Source: Aspidiotus rigidus
Taxonomy: Eukaryota > Arthropoda > Insecta > Hemiptera > Diaspididae
NCBI GenBank assembly: GCA_035079385.1
Contig: JAVHKY010000052.1
Location: 8,246,001 to 8,310,000 of the forward strand
Length of the DNA: 64,000 nt
Reading direction: 5' to 3'
Made by a program: the position numbers and the translations under genes. A model generated the notes under the pieces. The model was not told the DNA's origin, made no database searches, and saw only the letters and a list, made by a program, of their open reading frames with translations. Of this stretch, positions 9,336 to 20,919 are shown piece after piece. Positions within the stretch are counted from its first letter, which is position 1, and each line of letters begins with the position of its first letter.

Positions 9336-10916
9336 TAACAGGGAACCTGTTTTATGAGGGGCTATTTGAGAAATCTGGCGTGCGCCGTGCGCCGTCCAGC
9401 GAAAAACTTGGAAGAATTTCGACCCTCGAGCCATATATGATAGGAGAGGGACTTAGAAAAATTTTGACTCTCGAGCTATATATGATAGCAGGGGGACTTG
9501 GAAAAATTTCGTCTCTCGAGCGAGAAAAATTTAGATTCTCAAACTATATTATGATAGGCTTATAGTAGGTCTAGGCCTTCTTTATACTATCTTTATCTAG
9601 GTCTAGGCTTCCTTGAATTTTCAATACCAAATCCCATTCGACTCATAAAACAGGTTCCCTGCGTTCCTCGTTTAACTTCGTTAAGGAAGCCGTCGTTTTT
9701 TTTTTAAACTTCTTTTGACTTTTCTGGATCATTAGCAACTTTTAGTTACCTCCACTCTCAAGCTATACCTATATGATCAGAAGGGGACTTGGAAGAAATT
9801 CCACTCTCGGGCTGTGTATGATGGAAGGGGGACTGGGCAGAATTCCCACTTTTGAGCTATATATTTTGAAGTCCCTAAAATAGGTCAAGGTCAGTGATGA
9901 TTTCCTATTTTATACTAGGTCTAGGCTTGCTTGAATTCTCAATACCAAAACCAAATTGACTTGTAGAGCAGGTTCCCCGCGTTTCTCGTTCAGCTTTGTT
10001 AAGGAAGCGGTCGTTTTTCTGACTCCCTCTCTTTTATATATATATATATATTACGCCGAATTCGGGCAATAACACAATGCGCACAGTCTTCAGTATTGTC
10101 ACCGAATGCGCGCAGTCATTAACAACTTTGCTGACAGCGCGCATCCCAAAAGTTTTTTGCAGACTGCGCGCAATGAATGATGAAAACGTATTTTTTTACT
10201 AGAATTCGGCAATATTTTTATGGGAAATGCGCGCATTCATGTACAGCTTTTTTAACATTGACTCTGTTACATTTTACCGCGGAATATGCGCATTTTGAAA
10301 CTCGCTGATTTCTTCATTTAAAACCAAGTAATTGTACGATAACCTTTGCCATATCAATTATGTACAAATACAAAGCACACTACCTGTAATACTTGAATGG
10401 AACGTCACCCGGAAATAAGAACAAGTTTATCCAATACATATTATCGTGTGATAAATGAGTGAATACAGTCTACAAATCTGACTTACTGCACCCAGTTTTT
10501 TCCTGTCTAATCAAATTATACCTCGAGTCAGGAAACTTTTGTGAAGGAACTAGAGACAATCAAGCACCTCCCTAGAGTGAATCAAGTGAGAGTGGACATT
10601 GACTTGATGATTTGTAGGAGGCTTATCAGAAAAAGCCTTGATTCTACCACATCCCTCCCCAGGGATTCCAACCTAGATAGGGAGAAACGTTGGATTCCTT
10701 CCTTACTTGGGTAGATTTTTGTTGGAATTGAAATTTCAAAGTACTAAATCATTTGAACAATACACAGAAAATTCCAAAGGCTAAAACCTAAAACCAGGTT
10801 CGTGACGTTTGGCCCTGTGTTACCACTCTACAGAGAGTGGAATTTTTTCCAAGTTATTGGCCAGATGGCGCCCGGCAAATTCCTCAAATACTCCCCATAG
10901 AACAGGTTCCCTGTTG
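9336..10916. mobile_element. non-autonomous element with ~95-bp terminal inverted repeats
   Basis: Both ends read AACAGGGAACCTGTT inward and stay alignable for about 95 bp (9337-9430 and the complement of 10,820-10,915). Flanks ACAATTCATTT and ACAATTTATTT (10 of 11) resemble a duplication. Inside are degenerate 45-bp repeats with CTCGAGC.ATATATGATAG, a duplicated block (GGTTCCCTGCGTTCCTCG then TTAAGGAAGC, near 9652 and 9972), an (AT)n tract at 10,036-10,051 and GCGC-rich words at 10,075-10,230. No transposase was seen. A second copy of the repeat block lies inside the Helitron at 37.45-38.34 kb. Confidence 0.6.
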
Positions 10917-10976
10917 ACAATTTATTTGTGATTTGCACCCCCAATGATCCTGGATTTTTATTTGCACTCTGTTTAG

Positions 10977-11072
10977 AGACACTACAGGCTCCAAGATTCA
11001 TTATGCAACCGTCTTCCGGCAGTCGAATTGTAATTGAAGGAGCAGGGAAAGTACTTCAATGCCATGCCATTG
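10977..11072 (+). CDS. sdk: sdk exon: Ig1, first half
   Basis: Begins after CTCTGTTTAG and ends before GTAAGT. Reads QAPRFIMQPSS, then VLQCHAIG with the B-strand Cys of Ig1. Enters in phase 1 (two bases complete a codon started upstream) and leaves in phase 1. It lies 60 bp after the inverted-repeat element ending at 10,916. Confidence 0.9.
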
Positions 11073-11339
11073 GTAAGTAAACGATTTTAGCACCTTTATT
11101 ATCACTTAAAAACAGTTATTACTATTGACTATACACGTACCAGACAATTACTCGCATTGTTACAAAATTAGTCATTTTGTTGAATACTAACACGAGAGTG
11201 AGCTGCGTCTTAACCAGCAGAGTAAAAGAGAAACAAGCACCCTGCGGGCGGGTTGTTACGAGGGTCAGCGAATGACTGAGTTATTTCTGATAAGAAAAAT
11301 ATCGATTGAGATGACACAAGGTGCAGGAAAATAGAAATG

Positions 11340-13165
11340 ATGAAATCTTCGTGCGCTAAAACCCAACTAGAAAGTAAGACCAGGTACAAATTAAAACTGA
11401 ATTGAGGATTACAAAGCTAGGATATCGCATTCACAATCAATTGTTGATCATCCTTATTTCCTACTTTTTTATTTGTAATTGTTCATTTCATATTCCCATC
11501 GCGTTGTAAGACATTCCCTTCCATTTGTATTCAATTTCATTCATATTGTGAGAACCGCCTTTTCAAGAATTCACATCACATCTTTTCGATTCTATTTGTA
11601 AAAGCTAACACTCAACAATTAATAAGCAAGAACCTGAAGGAACCACTGTTGAGTACAAATAACGCTGATATTACACAATTTCAAAAATTGTCATTTTCGT
11701 CATGAGATAAGAATAATAAGAAACACAAATTGTAGGCCTAAGATCACATAGAATTGAAATCCTTGATTAATTAATACTACCACAAACTTCATTTGTCTGC
11801 TCAAAACCCAACGATGTAATTATTATACTACCTTTGTAGTCAACTTCAAACTCAAAGTACTTAGATCTAAGTATAGGTAAATTAAAATTCAAAATTGAAT
11901 CGCGGACCACAAAGCCAGGATACCGCATTCGCGATCCATGATCGACTTTTAAATCATTCTGTTCCCTACGTTTTTATTCGCATATTCATTTCAGTTTCCC
12001 ATCGCATTGTAAAAAATCTCGTTTTATTTGTATTTCATAACTTGCAGATAGTAGAATTGTTCTTAGAAATAATCTCTCTTGCGTCTAATTTGTTAGGAGC
12101 TGAGCAATCTCTGATGAAATATAATCTATTCATCAATACTCTCGTAATCACATTTTATTGAATAGACTAACCTAACCTCCACTTGAGTACAATCTCATTT
12201 CATAAAAATAGTAAAGAAACAAACGCCCAACAATTAATTGATAAAAGAAGTTTTGTGAATTATGTTCAGCTTTTGTCTATCTATCTGTATATCTTTCATA
12301 TTAGCGTATAGGTACAGTGCAGTGTATCAAACCAAGTCATAGAAGTATTTCCAGCAAGCTCCTCCTTATAACGATATTCATATTCCGTCAAAACCAAAAA
12401 ATTCGATTCCAATACATCTTTGTAAACACTGCAAAATAATATTGATTTTGATGTTATTTGGCTTCTAATTCCGGCGTAAGATAACCGGTACTAGAAACTA
12501 AATACACGTACCTTACCCAGACTGCAAGTTGAAATGATAAAATTTCGATAATTATTCATCCAAACTGTTCATACCTCATACTTTCCACTTAGCTTTTCAC
12601 TTTCTATGGAATAGAACTACAAACTCAGATTGGAGACTAGAATCATTGTAATTAGATACCAATTTTATGATCAGGATACTCAGCGATCATTCATTTCATA
12701 TTTTGCTCTACCTAACGCTTCACCATTCACATTATTTAGACCAATTTCAAGAATTCATATTTCATCACTCTCATTCTTTTCCATTGCAATTAAGACGTTT
12801 GGTTCCATTCGTAGTCATCTGATACCTAATCATTAAAATGAAATAAACTTGCAATTTGAACATATCAAATATTTATTACTTCATTTCTCTAGTTATACAA
12901 CAACTCAATAATGCAAACTCTTCTTGCCAGAAAATTACATAGGAAGAAACGCAAAATGCAATGATAACACATCATCTAAACAAAAATACCCACAACTTAT
13001 TGCGTTGTGGACTACCATGCCGTGACGTGAGCGACTGAACTTACCCGAAGAAGAAAGAAAAAAGTGATTACAATATGGTCGGCTAGCGCCTGCGCCGGCG
13101 CCGACCCTAAAAAGTGATTACAATATGGTCGGCTATGCGACACGTGCCGACCCTAAAAACATCCC
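11340..13165 (-). repeat. family S dispersed repeat, inverted copy
   Basis: Long blocks match, in reverse orientation, the sequence at 45.8-49.2 kb and 57.3-60.2 kb. The head is at the right end (13,075-13,160): two tandem hairpin units, each GGGTCGGC...GCCGACC followed by ATATTGTAATCACTTTTT, then TTCTTCTTCGGGTAAGTTC. The body includes blocks around 12,480 (ACTAGAAACTAAATAC) and 11,790 (CAAAACCCAACGATG). No protein coding recognised. The tail near 11,350 matches 49,200. Non-autonomous; superfamily undetermined. Confidence 0.6.
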
Positions 13166-13964
13166 ACCCTCTCTGTAACCCACGTCTTAACACATAGCGC
13201 ACTCTTGTGACAGTATCCAATACTGTGACTAATTTTTCAACTATGGGAGTAGGTATTTATCTGGGACATATATAGTCAATGTTATTACAGAAGAGAGATT
13301 CCTCATTTGTAGGAGCCATATATGAGGAAGGTTCTGGCAGAAGGGCTTCCGTCTCATAAGAAATACATACATCCTCATATGTTGTAGATTGAAGTTGTAT
13401 TTCACAAAAGTGTATAATTGGATTGCTCCATGAAAACAAGTGAGGACATGGGGCGTCACATTTAGTCATTACATGCATATCTTTGCTGTACAAACAGTTC
13501 TCGCCCAATTTCCAAAATCCGTTGTCCCAAAATCTATTTTCCCGGAAGTCCAATATTCTGAATACCGAAATCCCAAAAGCCACTAACCCAAATGTCCAAT
13601 TTCTGGGGTGTCAGTTTTCCAAATCCAATCTACCAAAACCTATTCTCACAAACAGCTATTTCTCAAATTCCTGAAAAACAGTGCTCTGATGTAGGAGTAC
13701 ATGGTTGTATTTTAAAAAGATTAGTTGGATATAATGAATACTAACATACGTAGTGGTATCTTGGACAATGTGCACGTTGGAGCTGATGTCATTCAAGTGC
13801 AGTAGTCAAGCACCTTCTCGCTCGCCTTATAATTTTGTATTTGAGGACAATATTTCAAATTCTTATTTGCAGTTTCAGCCACTTTTAGGCTCGCTTCTAC
13901 TTTTCGCCCAAGTAACAGCTCAGCAAGGCTAGTGTCTGTGTTTGGCTACTCTTTTTGTATCTCT

Positions 13965-14305
13965 CAGGACTTGCGACCGAGATTTTTTTAACGGTTAACG
14001 GTTATCGGTCAAATGACCTCACAAATTTTTTCGGTTATCGGTTATCGGTCAAAATGATCCTCCCAATTTTTTTGGTTATCGGTTATCGGTCAAGCTGTAT
14101 TTTGACCAAGAACTGTTAAATGTTGAAAAATATTTCGGTCAAAGTCCTAAAATTTTCGGTTAACGTTGTTAGAAGACCTAGAATTTTCGGTCAAATAACA
14201 GTTATAACCGAAAAAATAACGGTTAACGGTCAATCGGTCAAAATTGATATTTTCATTTCGGTTATAACAGTTAACCGAAAAATAACTGTTATTGTGCAAG
14301 CCCTG
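13965..14305. mobile_element. hAT-type MITE nested in MULE-D
   Basis: Ends CAGGACTTGC and (reversed) CAGGGCTTGC, flanked by an exact 8-bp duplication GTATCTCT (13,957-13,964 and 14,306-14,313), as in the hAT superfamily. The interior is almost wholly repeats of CGGTTATCGGTCAA and CGGTTAACGG in both orientations. Confidence 0.85.
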
Positions 14306-14329
14306 GTATCTCTTTAAGGAATGTTTACA

Positions 14330-14560
14330 TATCTGGGTGGAACTTACTCACAAACAGGCGGAACCTTTTGTGCTGGTATTGTTTCTTTTATAAGCGTCAC
14401 TAAGCGCATCTTCATAGTGATACCACTTTTCTGGTGGAAAGCTTAGAACAACCGCGGCTCTACGACCTCTTCTTGGCCTACCAGTGACTTAGTACAAGGA
14501 AAAGTACTCCATGAATTCAATCAGTTTGTCTGGTGCGTCATCTTGGCGTTTGGTTGAACG
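14330..14560 (-). pseudogene. MULE-D transposase fragment
   Basis: The minus strand reads KLIEFMEYF, then GRPRRGRRAAVVLSFPPEKW and later RNNTSTKG. This is the stretch of animal MULE transposases between the second Asp and the catalytic Glu motif (usually R.NN..EGWH); here the Glu position is changed and stops are present. Confidence 0.5.
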
Positions 14561-15012
14561 CAATCATCACGTTTGCAACCGGCACTTACGTCAGTGCCAC
14601 AGTCATGTAGCTAAAATCCCTGACAGTCCGATCCTCTTGGTCAGAGGCTGTTGGTGAGAATAGATTTTGGGAAACTGACATCCCGGAAATCCGACATTTA
14701 GGTTAGTACTATTTGAGGATTGGTTTTTGGTACAAAAGTCATACAAATTAACTAGGTAACTGTTCATTTTGAGCTAGGTTTACTGTAAACATAGTTTATG
14801 CCAAATTTGGTACTACTAAACCTAAGATATTGTATCGTCACTCATTGCTAACTCCCTATCAACGAAACACTTTGAAAGTTTAAAACCCCACAGATGTGCG
14901 TCATTGTATTGTGTGGGATTTATCATATTATCAGTCTGGTCTGTGTAAGAAATACTCTGGAACAATAATAATATTACCTTCTTTGAAAAAATTGAAAATA
15001 AATAAACAATTA

Positions 15013-15340
15013 CAGTAAAACTCCGTTTATCCGCACTAATTGATGCACGACCTTTTGCGGATATCGAAATTTGCGGTTAATCGAATGTCATTGATTTAAA
15101 GCAAAAAGTGTATTTTGCACGCAATAAGTTGATGATTTAATATGTAAAATGCACATACAAGTACATTTTATTCAGTAAATAGCAGAAGCTGGGTCAGAAA
15201 CTACATCCTTGCATGCATGTACATACGGGTATTGTGTAGATTTTTAGCAAGTTACGTTGAACAGGTTAGAATTTGGATTGCTCCATCATTTTTTTGTGTT
15301 GTGCGGTTAATTGGAGTTGCGGATAAACGGAGTTTTGCTG
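15013..15340. mobile_element. Tigger/pogo-like MITE
   Basis: Inverted ends CAGTAAAACTCCGTTTATCC and (reversed) CAGCAAAACTCCGTTTATCC, flanked by TA on both sides (15,011-15,012; 15,341-15,342). 328 bp, non-coding. The TIR has the CAGTAAAAC-start seen in pogo/Tigger families. Confidence 0.8.
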
Positions 15341-15473
15341 TATGTGGTAATATTTGGAATTAGGAAGTTCTCAAGTATTTGAAAATGCATCTGCACTTCT
15401 TTATTTATGTCTTGTTTCCAAATCTGGATGTAAGATCAAAACATTCTTGTGTACCTCTAATTTAACATTATTA

Positions 15474-15610
15474 GGGTCGGATTACGCCACAAAGGCCGAC
15501 TGTATTGCAATTTGCTTCTTCCTTCTTCTTTCTTTGTCTTTGAGTTAAGACGCTGTCGTTGGGGTCAAGTGAGTTGTAAATTGCGTAGTCTCAACTCTTA
15601 TGTTCTTGTC
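15474..15610 (+). repeat. family S head fragment
   Basis: GGGTCGG...GGCCGAC hairpin, then CTTCTT repeats and GAGTTAAGACGCTGTCG, matching the heads at 45.8 and 47.7 kb. The body is absent, so this is a truncated copy. Confidence 0.5.
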
Positions 15611-15619
15611 TGATTTTAG

Positions 15620-16540
15620 GTTTCTGCTTGTTCTACAAGTCAAAAACCACTTTCAATCGTTTTTTTTCTCTTCAGGCTATCAGTTTCTGTTTGATGATCT
15701 AGTGATTTCAATTTTCAATGTAATATTAATTGATAAGTCAATTGTTCTACTATCATTCTAGAGAAAGTAGTTTTTGCATTGGAAAGTAAACAAACTATTG
15801 ATTGTTTTTGTTATTCCTTCGGGTTTTGCGATTTTGTTTTCCAATATCAGTGTGAGGATCATTCTATTTATTTCATTGAGTTTGTTAAAATCTGAGAACT
15901 GACCAATTGTGATAAATTGTTAATGTATGCGTAATGGTGAAGTTCTCCACTCTTCAATGTCAACAAGTCAAAGCAGATATTGTTCAAGTTTAACAGATGG
16001 TAAGCAGATAAGCACAAGTGATAAACTTGTTTCTTGGCATTGCTTGAACAAAGAAAGTTGGCACTAGGGGTTTCCGGGCGCCTTTGTGCCTTCAGCTTTG
16101 GTGGAAATTGAAGATCTTGAAAATTTACCTATATTTCTGGAAAGAATGTGTATGGCTCCTCGGGGGGCTTTTCATTTGCTGCTTTCGTTCCTCGCTCTTG
16201 TCTCCGAACTGCTTTGTCTGAACCTGTATTTTGTGGTTCAACTTTTGTAGCTACTTAGTACTCTTTCGACCCTGGCGAGTTGGAGCATCTATGACTCAAC
16301 TATGCGTGCTTATGTTGGTAGGTATAGTTACCGACTTACTCATTTTATACAAAACCTTCGAATACCGTTCTATCCTTTGGTACAATACCTTTGAAGAACC
16401 TTTTATACGTAGGTACAGTACCTTTGAATAATTACTTCGATAAATTATACACGAGATCATTAATATATGCTCAAAATTGTATTTTTCTTGAAATAAACCA
16501 GTATTCTCATGTTTTAGGTAATATATATATATTTTTTCAG
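15620..16540. other. sdk intron DNA, nothing recognised
   Basis: No coding or terminal repeats recognised. A run of ACCTTTGAA-like words occurs at 16,360-16,435. The intron ends with a good acceptor, ATTTTTTCAG at 16,531-16,540. Confidence 0.4.
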
Positions 16541-16717
16541 GATATCCAATACCAGTCTATAAATGGCTCAAAGATGGTCGCGAATTGGACGATTTCAGTC
16601 CAGAGCGTTATTTTAAAATATATGCAGCAAAGAAAGAAGACGCCGGCTCTTATCAGTGCATTGCAAAAAATACTGTCGGCTCAATCCTGTCGCAAAAAGT
16701 TGATATCATGGTTGCGT
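16541..16717 (+). CDS. sdk: sdk exon: Ig1, second half
   Basis: Acceptor TTTTTTCAG, donor GTAAGT. Reads GYPIPVYKWLKDGREL and EDAGSYQCIAKN, giving the core Trp and the second Cys of Ig1, and ends in IMVA(Y), the linker before Ig2 that is conserved in sidekick. Phase 1 in and out. Confidence 0.93.
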
Positions 16718-17391
16718 GTAAGTATACATTCTCTTGACAGCAATTATTTCTGAAGCGCGACTATTTGTAGCAGGTTAGAATCGCATTGATTTCTTGAACG
16801 CGTTCTCTGATGGTATTGAGAATGCGCAACCCCATTTGTTTATTCAGTAAAACAGTCGCAGAATCACTTCCACCCAGTTTGCCTTGTCAAACAATATGAG
16901 AAAAGGTTAATTTGAACAACTTTTTGATTAAAGAGAAACCAACAAAAACTAAAAGCCCTGAAAAGAGAGATCCCATTTTTGTGCCGAGACCTACTCTGAA
17001 ATAGTATATTAAGTCCCCAAACCCTGTAAAATATTTCATCCTTCCTATTTTATATTGTAGTGAAACTTGGAACGCTATGGGACCTTGACATTTTTTCGCC
17101 TTATTCAAAAATTTGTCTCTAAGGCGGAAAATGTTTGTTTTACGCGAAAATCTTTAGAATCAAATCATACTCGTCTCGGCTTGTACAAGTTTCACTGTAC
17201 CAATAAGTTTTTTTTTTTTTGACTTGGAAATCATCCACGTATTTCTGTTTTCTTCCTTTTTGCTAGAATTTTGGTGTTTGCGTTGAGGAAAAGACGAACA
17301 AACAAATAAACGAAGACCTAAACATTCTTTGAATCAGTTTTTTTTTAATGCTTCTGTTCCAAATTATTTGAATTTTGTTCTTGTGTCGCAG
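16718..17391. other. sdk intron with a possible pogo-like MITE
   Basis: Mostly featureless. GTGAAACTTGG at 17,060 and its complement ending 17,197 (CAAGTTTCACTG), with TA on both sides, may bound a 138-bp MITE, but only about 12 bases match. Confidence 0.3.
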
Positions 17392-17611
17392 ATATGGGTG
17401 AATTCTTGGATTTAAGAGAGAAAATTGTTACTGTGGAAGCGGGACAGGCGGCAATTCTTGATCTACCTGCTATTGAAAGCTATCCAGAACCTCTAGTTAC
17501 TTGGCAAACAGATCAGACTACCTTTAGCTCTTCTAATTTGGATATTATTACTGGTATTACTCATCAATTGATCATTTTATCTACTTCAGAAAACCATCAA
17601 AAATCATACAG
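17392..17611 (+). CDS. sdk: sdk exon: Ig2, main part
   Basis: Acceptor TGTGTCGCAG, donor GTTTGT. Completes the YMG linker and reads TVEAGQAAILDLPAIES, then EPLVTWQ and HQLIILST. As in other sidekick proteins, Ig2 lacks the usual Cys pair: Leu stands at the first position and Tyr-Arg at the second. Phase 1 in, phase 2 out. Confidence 0.92.
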
Positions 17612-17969
17612 GTTTGTTTACATGCCGAGTTATTCAAGAACTATTTTGAGTCTTAGTAAATTTCTCAAGTTATTCTCCTTCTTTGCTCGTAATTACTTTC
17701 TTTTCCAGTTTTCTTCAAACACACAATATTTATTTACTATGAAAAGCAAAGTCCAACGGTATTTAAGTTTGTTCAAATTCTCTGTACATCTTCCTATGAA
17801 TTCAGTACCCTGCTACCCTGCTTAAAAAGATGATCGGTATTTTTCAACGACCCTCTCTAATTTCCAAAAGTGCTTGATTTCTTACTCGTATCCAACAGGA
17901 CATATTAATGAATTAAATATCACACTGTGTATTCTTCCCTAATTATTATTTTTTTCTTTTTCGTTTCAG
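17612..17969. other. sdk intron, nothing recognised
   Basis: A 358-bp AT-rich intron ending in a strong pyrimidine tract and TTTCAG. Confidence 0.6.
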
Positions 17970-18152
17970 AGCGCATGTTACTAATACACAATTAGGCAAA
18001 GATGAGTTTAGCCCTTATATCAGATTGATAGTACGCAGTAGTGGTAACAACAATACGGGTGATATACCTCCTCAAATTATTGTTCAGCCATCAAACCTGA
18101 ATATTATTAAAGGCAAACAGAGTTCCGACTTGCATTGTTTTACAAATTCTAG
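17970..18152 (+). CDS. sdk: sdk exon: end of Ig2 and start of Ig3
   Basis: Begins RAHVTNTQLGKDEF (end of Ig2) and continues PPQIIVQPSNL to DLHCFTNSR, with the first Cys of Ig3. Acceptor TTCGTTTCAG, donor GTATTG (weaker than its neighbours). Phase 2 in and out. Confidence 0.92.
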
Positions 18153-18223
18153 GTATTGTGCATTAATTGATTTGAATTTTATGTACCCGCATTCTCCCAA
18201 AGAAAAATATTATGTGTTCAGTG

Positions 18224-18551
18224 CAGCGGTACTCAACCCGTCTATCCACCAGTCAATTGCCAAGTTTTTCCAGAAATCAAAAAAAAAAAAGTATCACAAT
18301 ATTATATTTGAATGACGTTTTTAATGATTCATAATATTGAATGCATATTGTACAAATGAAATGTGCGATACCGGTATTAAAACTTTCACATGTAACAACC
18401 TTTGTAGTCTGTATTCTAATTTCCATTATTTTTCTGTTACTACTTTTGTTTCTTCCTTCTACTCCCCCCCCCCCCCACAGGATGGAGCCATTGCAAAACA
18501 TTGTGAAATTCAGAAAGTAGATCGTGGCTTACAAATGGTTGAGTACCGCTG
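18224..18551. mobile_element. hAT-type MITE
   Basis: Inverted ends CAGCGGTACTCAACC, close to the CAG.GGTTCTCAACC termini common in hAT families. Flanks GTTCAGTG (18,216-18,223) and GCTCAGTG (18,552-18,559) match 7 of 8. 328 bp, non-coding, with poly-A and poly-C tracts inside. Confidence 0.8.
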
Positions 18552-18559
18552 GCTCAGTG

Positions 18560-19123
18560 CGTTATGTTAGCAAAATAGGAAATCTGTTTCTAGGTATAAC
18601 TACTTTTTTCTTTGGCAATCCTTGTATGCTGGCCTATCGATATTGGCAGTTTTATAGTCACAGCTTTTGAACAAGTTATAATTCGAAGTGTCCTCCGGAT
18701 GCATGCATACAATTTAACATACATTAATAACAGACCTGCTCAACAATTGAGAGCGCAAATCACTTGGGCTGACACCTAGACTGTAAACTCAATGTAGAAA
18801 TCGCCTATTGCTAACAATTAAAAAACTGCTTTGTGTTGATTTTCTTTGTTGCATTTGAATTTTTGGCATTCAGCTAGAAAAAGAAGTATTGAGTTATTCA
18901 ACAATTTTCAAAATGACTGGAACACCAAGGTGTTTTGTAAATCAACAGGTACTCAATGACCAGGCCCTGGGGACAGTCCTAAAAATAACATTCTCAAACG
19001 CAGATACTCGAATATGACACAAAAGCTTACCTATCTAGTCTTTCAAAAAGCGCAGGCTCTAGCAAATACATATCTCATAACTGCCTCACAATGTAAGATA
19101 CTTATCACACATTATTATCTCTA

Positions 19124-19168
<45 letters not shown>

Positions 19169-19263
19169 GGTGTTCAACTTAATTTTCATTTCATCATATT
19201 CCTGTTATTTATATTCTACTTATAAAGCTCCAAGTAATTCTAATTAATTACTCTTTCTTCTAG
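18560..19263. other. sdk intron with (ATT)n microsatellite
   Basis: Only the microsatellite at about 19,126-19,168 was recognised. The acceptor TCTTCTAG ends the intron. Confidence 0.5.
19126..19168. repeat. (ATT)n microsatellite
   Basis: About 14 perfect trinucleotide units inside the Ig3 intron. Confidence 0.9.
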
Positions 19264-19472
19264 ACCATTATACTCTTTAGAAACGGTATGGCTGAAGGAT
19301 GGTATACCAGTAGAGAATGCTGGCATCTCGTATCAACTAAATGATCCATGGAATCGAACCTTATCTTTGTATAATGCTAATCTGACTCATACTGGAAAAT
19401 ACTCATGTATTGTAAAACTACGCAATTCTATTTATCCAAGTGTTGAAGCTGAAGCTTTGGTTACTGTTCTGG
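19264..19472 (+). CDS. sdk: sdk exon: Ig3, second part
   Basis: Reads PLYSLETVWLKDGIPVENAG, then NDPWNRTLSL and HTGKYSCIVKLR, with core Trp and second Cys of Ig3, ending VTVL. Fly sidekick has the nearly identical words WFKDGIP and LWNRTLSL. Acceptor TTCTTCTAG, donor GTAAAT. Phase 2 in, phase 1 out. Confidence 0.93.
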
Positions 19473-20142
19473 GTAAATAAACCTGTTTTATGTACATATT
19501 TTTTACAAACCTGTTACATCAGATTTTTATCATTCTTCTTTTCTGTCAGCTTGAATTATAAGAACGCTTTTAAGAACTTTGCGTGACAGAATTATGAAGA
19601 AGAGTGGATGATGCGTGAGCAGCATAGTACTATGCTATTTTATTACCACAGAATATTTGTATTTGTGTTGTTCCATGCTCATTTTACCGATCGAAGTTAT
19701 TGTGTGCTGAAGTCGCATCTCGTGGAGAAGAAGAGTTTCCATTTTGGAGAGTAGACAAACATAGTTTGTAGAAGTAGAAAAGGATGGTTGATCAACTGTG
19801 AGATTGCATAGGTTGGAATGGTAAAAGGCTTGCGAAATACATTCTTGTATCTCATCGGGTGTCGGAATGGAAAGTTCAATATGTACAATAATGTGATCAC
19901 ATTTGAATAGGCGTATACTTGGGTGTGAGTTTTGGTTAGATAAGCCAGAGTGTCAGGACGTATGCACTGCGTTCAGATGTTGAAGTGAATGTGAATACCA
20001 TAAGGTGCGAATTATTAAGATAAGCATATAATAGTGTGTAGCGTGTTTTTTCGTGCAGCAATCGTGATTGCTATAGTGCGATATTAGACTTACATCAGAT
20101 AATCGGTAACTACACTTACAAGCACTGCAAAGAAGAAAGAAG

Positions 20143-20886
20143 ATGAACGAACAAATGAAGAAAGATATGAAGAAAATAATTGCGGATGAACTCAAGAAAC
20201 AAGTAATAGAAGAGCTGAAAGGTGTGAAGAAAAGCACAACGGAAGCGAAAAAAGAGATTAAAGAAGAAATATCAACCTTACGACAAGAAATATGTGAAAA
20301 CAAAGAGGAGATTGAACAACTGAGAAGTGAAATCGAAGATCTGAAAATAGAGAATGTCGAATTGAAAACAAAAATAAAGGATACGGACCAATACCATAGG
20401 AAACAAGACATAATCATCAGCGGAATAGAAGAGAAGGAGGAAGAAAGCGAAGAAGATTTACTAGAATCAATACAGGAAGTAGCAAAAAGCTTGGGAGTCC
20501 CCCTCGAAGAGTATGATGTCAATACGTACCACAGATTAGCGCCCAACAAGCTTAAAAAAAGAGCCGTTATCGTCCGCTTGAATAATAGGTTGAAAACATC
20601 GAAACTAGTAAAAGCATCTCGACTAGTCAAGCTGAAGGGTATTTATGTAAATAGCCACCTGACTAAGAACACCGTAAGTCTGCTTGCTGAAGCGAGAATG
20701 CTCAGAGATCAAGGAGTAATAAAATACGTTTGGGAAAAGGATTGTCAAGTTTTTGTTAGAGTTAAGGAAGACACCCCTGCAATTAGAGTCAAGAATTACG
20801 AAGACCTGAAAAATGTCGCCGAGAACAACGCTGGAATGAGCACGAGGAACGTCAGCCGCACAGCTCCTCCGAAGAAAACAAAATAG
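20143..20886 (+). CDS. LINE ORF1, coiled coil plus FP-like domain
   Basis: 247 residues from ATG 20,143, complete. Residues 1-85 are a Lys/Glu-rich heptad-type coiled coil. From about residue 85 the pattern is QDIIISGI, YHRLAP, VIVRLNNR, EARMLR and YVWEKDCQVFVR, which resembles the FP25K-like domain found in ORF1 proteins of several insect LINEs. It presumably binds the element RNA as a multimer. The coding strand is very A-rich. The 34-bp gap and frame change lead into ORF2. Confidence 0.8.
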   Translation: MNEQMKKDMKKIIADELKKQVIEELKGVKKSTTEAKKEIKEEISTLRQEICENKEEIEQLRSEIEDLKIENVELKTKIKDTDQYHRKQDIIISGIEEKEEESEEDLLESIQEVAKSLGVPLEEYDVNTYHRLAPNKLKKRAVIVRLNNRLKTSKLVKASRLVKLKGIYVNSHLTKNTVSLLAEARMLRDQGVIKYVWEKDCQVFVRVKEDTPAIRVKNYEDLKNVAENNAGMSTRNVSRTAPPKKTK

Positions 20887-20919
20887 AACGAATGTAAGCC
20901 AAACTCGCTGTACCCAGTC

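Larger units (their letters stand above)
13490..14710 (-). mobile_element. MULE-D relic
   Basis: Both ends carry iterated words of the type CCCAAAATC.ATTTTCCC (13,505-13,670 forward; 14,655-14,705 reversed). A minus-strand transposase fragment lies inside. The element is interrupted by a hAT MITE at 13,965-14,305. The outer limits are approximate. Confidence 0.5.

Noticed and set aside
10511..10714. 68-codon open stretch upstream of the Ig1 exon (VKELETIKHLPRVNQVRV)
   Set aside because: No ATG, no splice sites, lies inside the long-TIR element and matches no family I know; probably chance or a very old relic.
1..10976. An upstream sdk exon (signal peptide) was looked for
   Set aside because: No open segment with sidekick N-terminal similarity and splice sites was found; the exon must lie before the window.
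16391..16753. 120-codon ORF overlapping the Ig1 exon in another frame
   Set aside because: The sdk frame with splice sites and Ig motifs explains this sequence.
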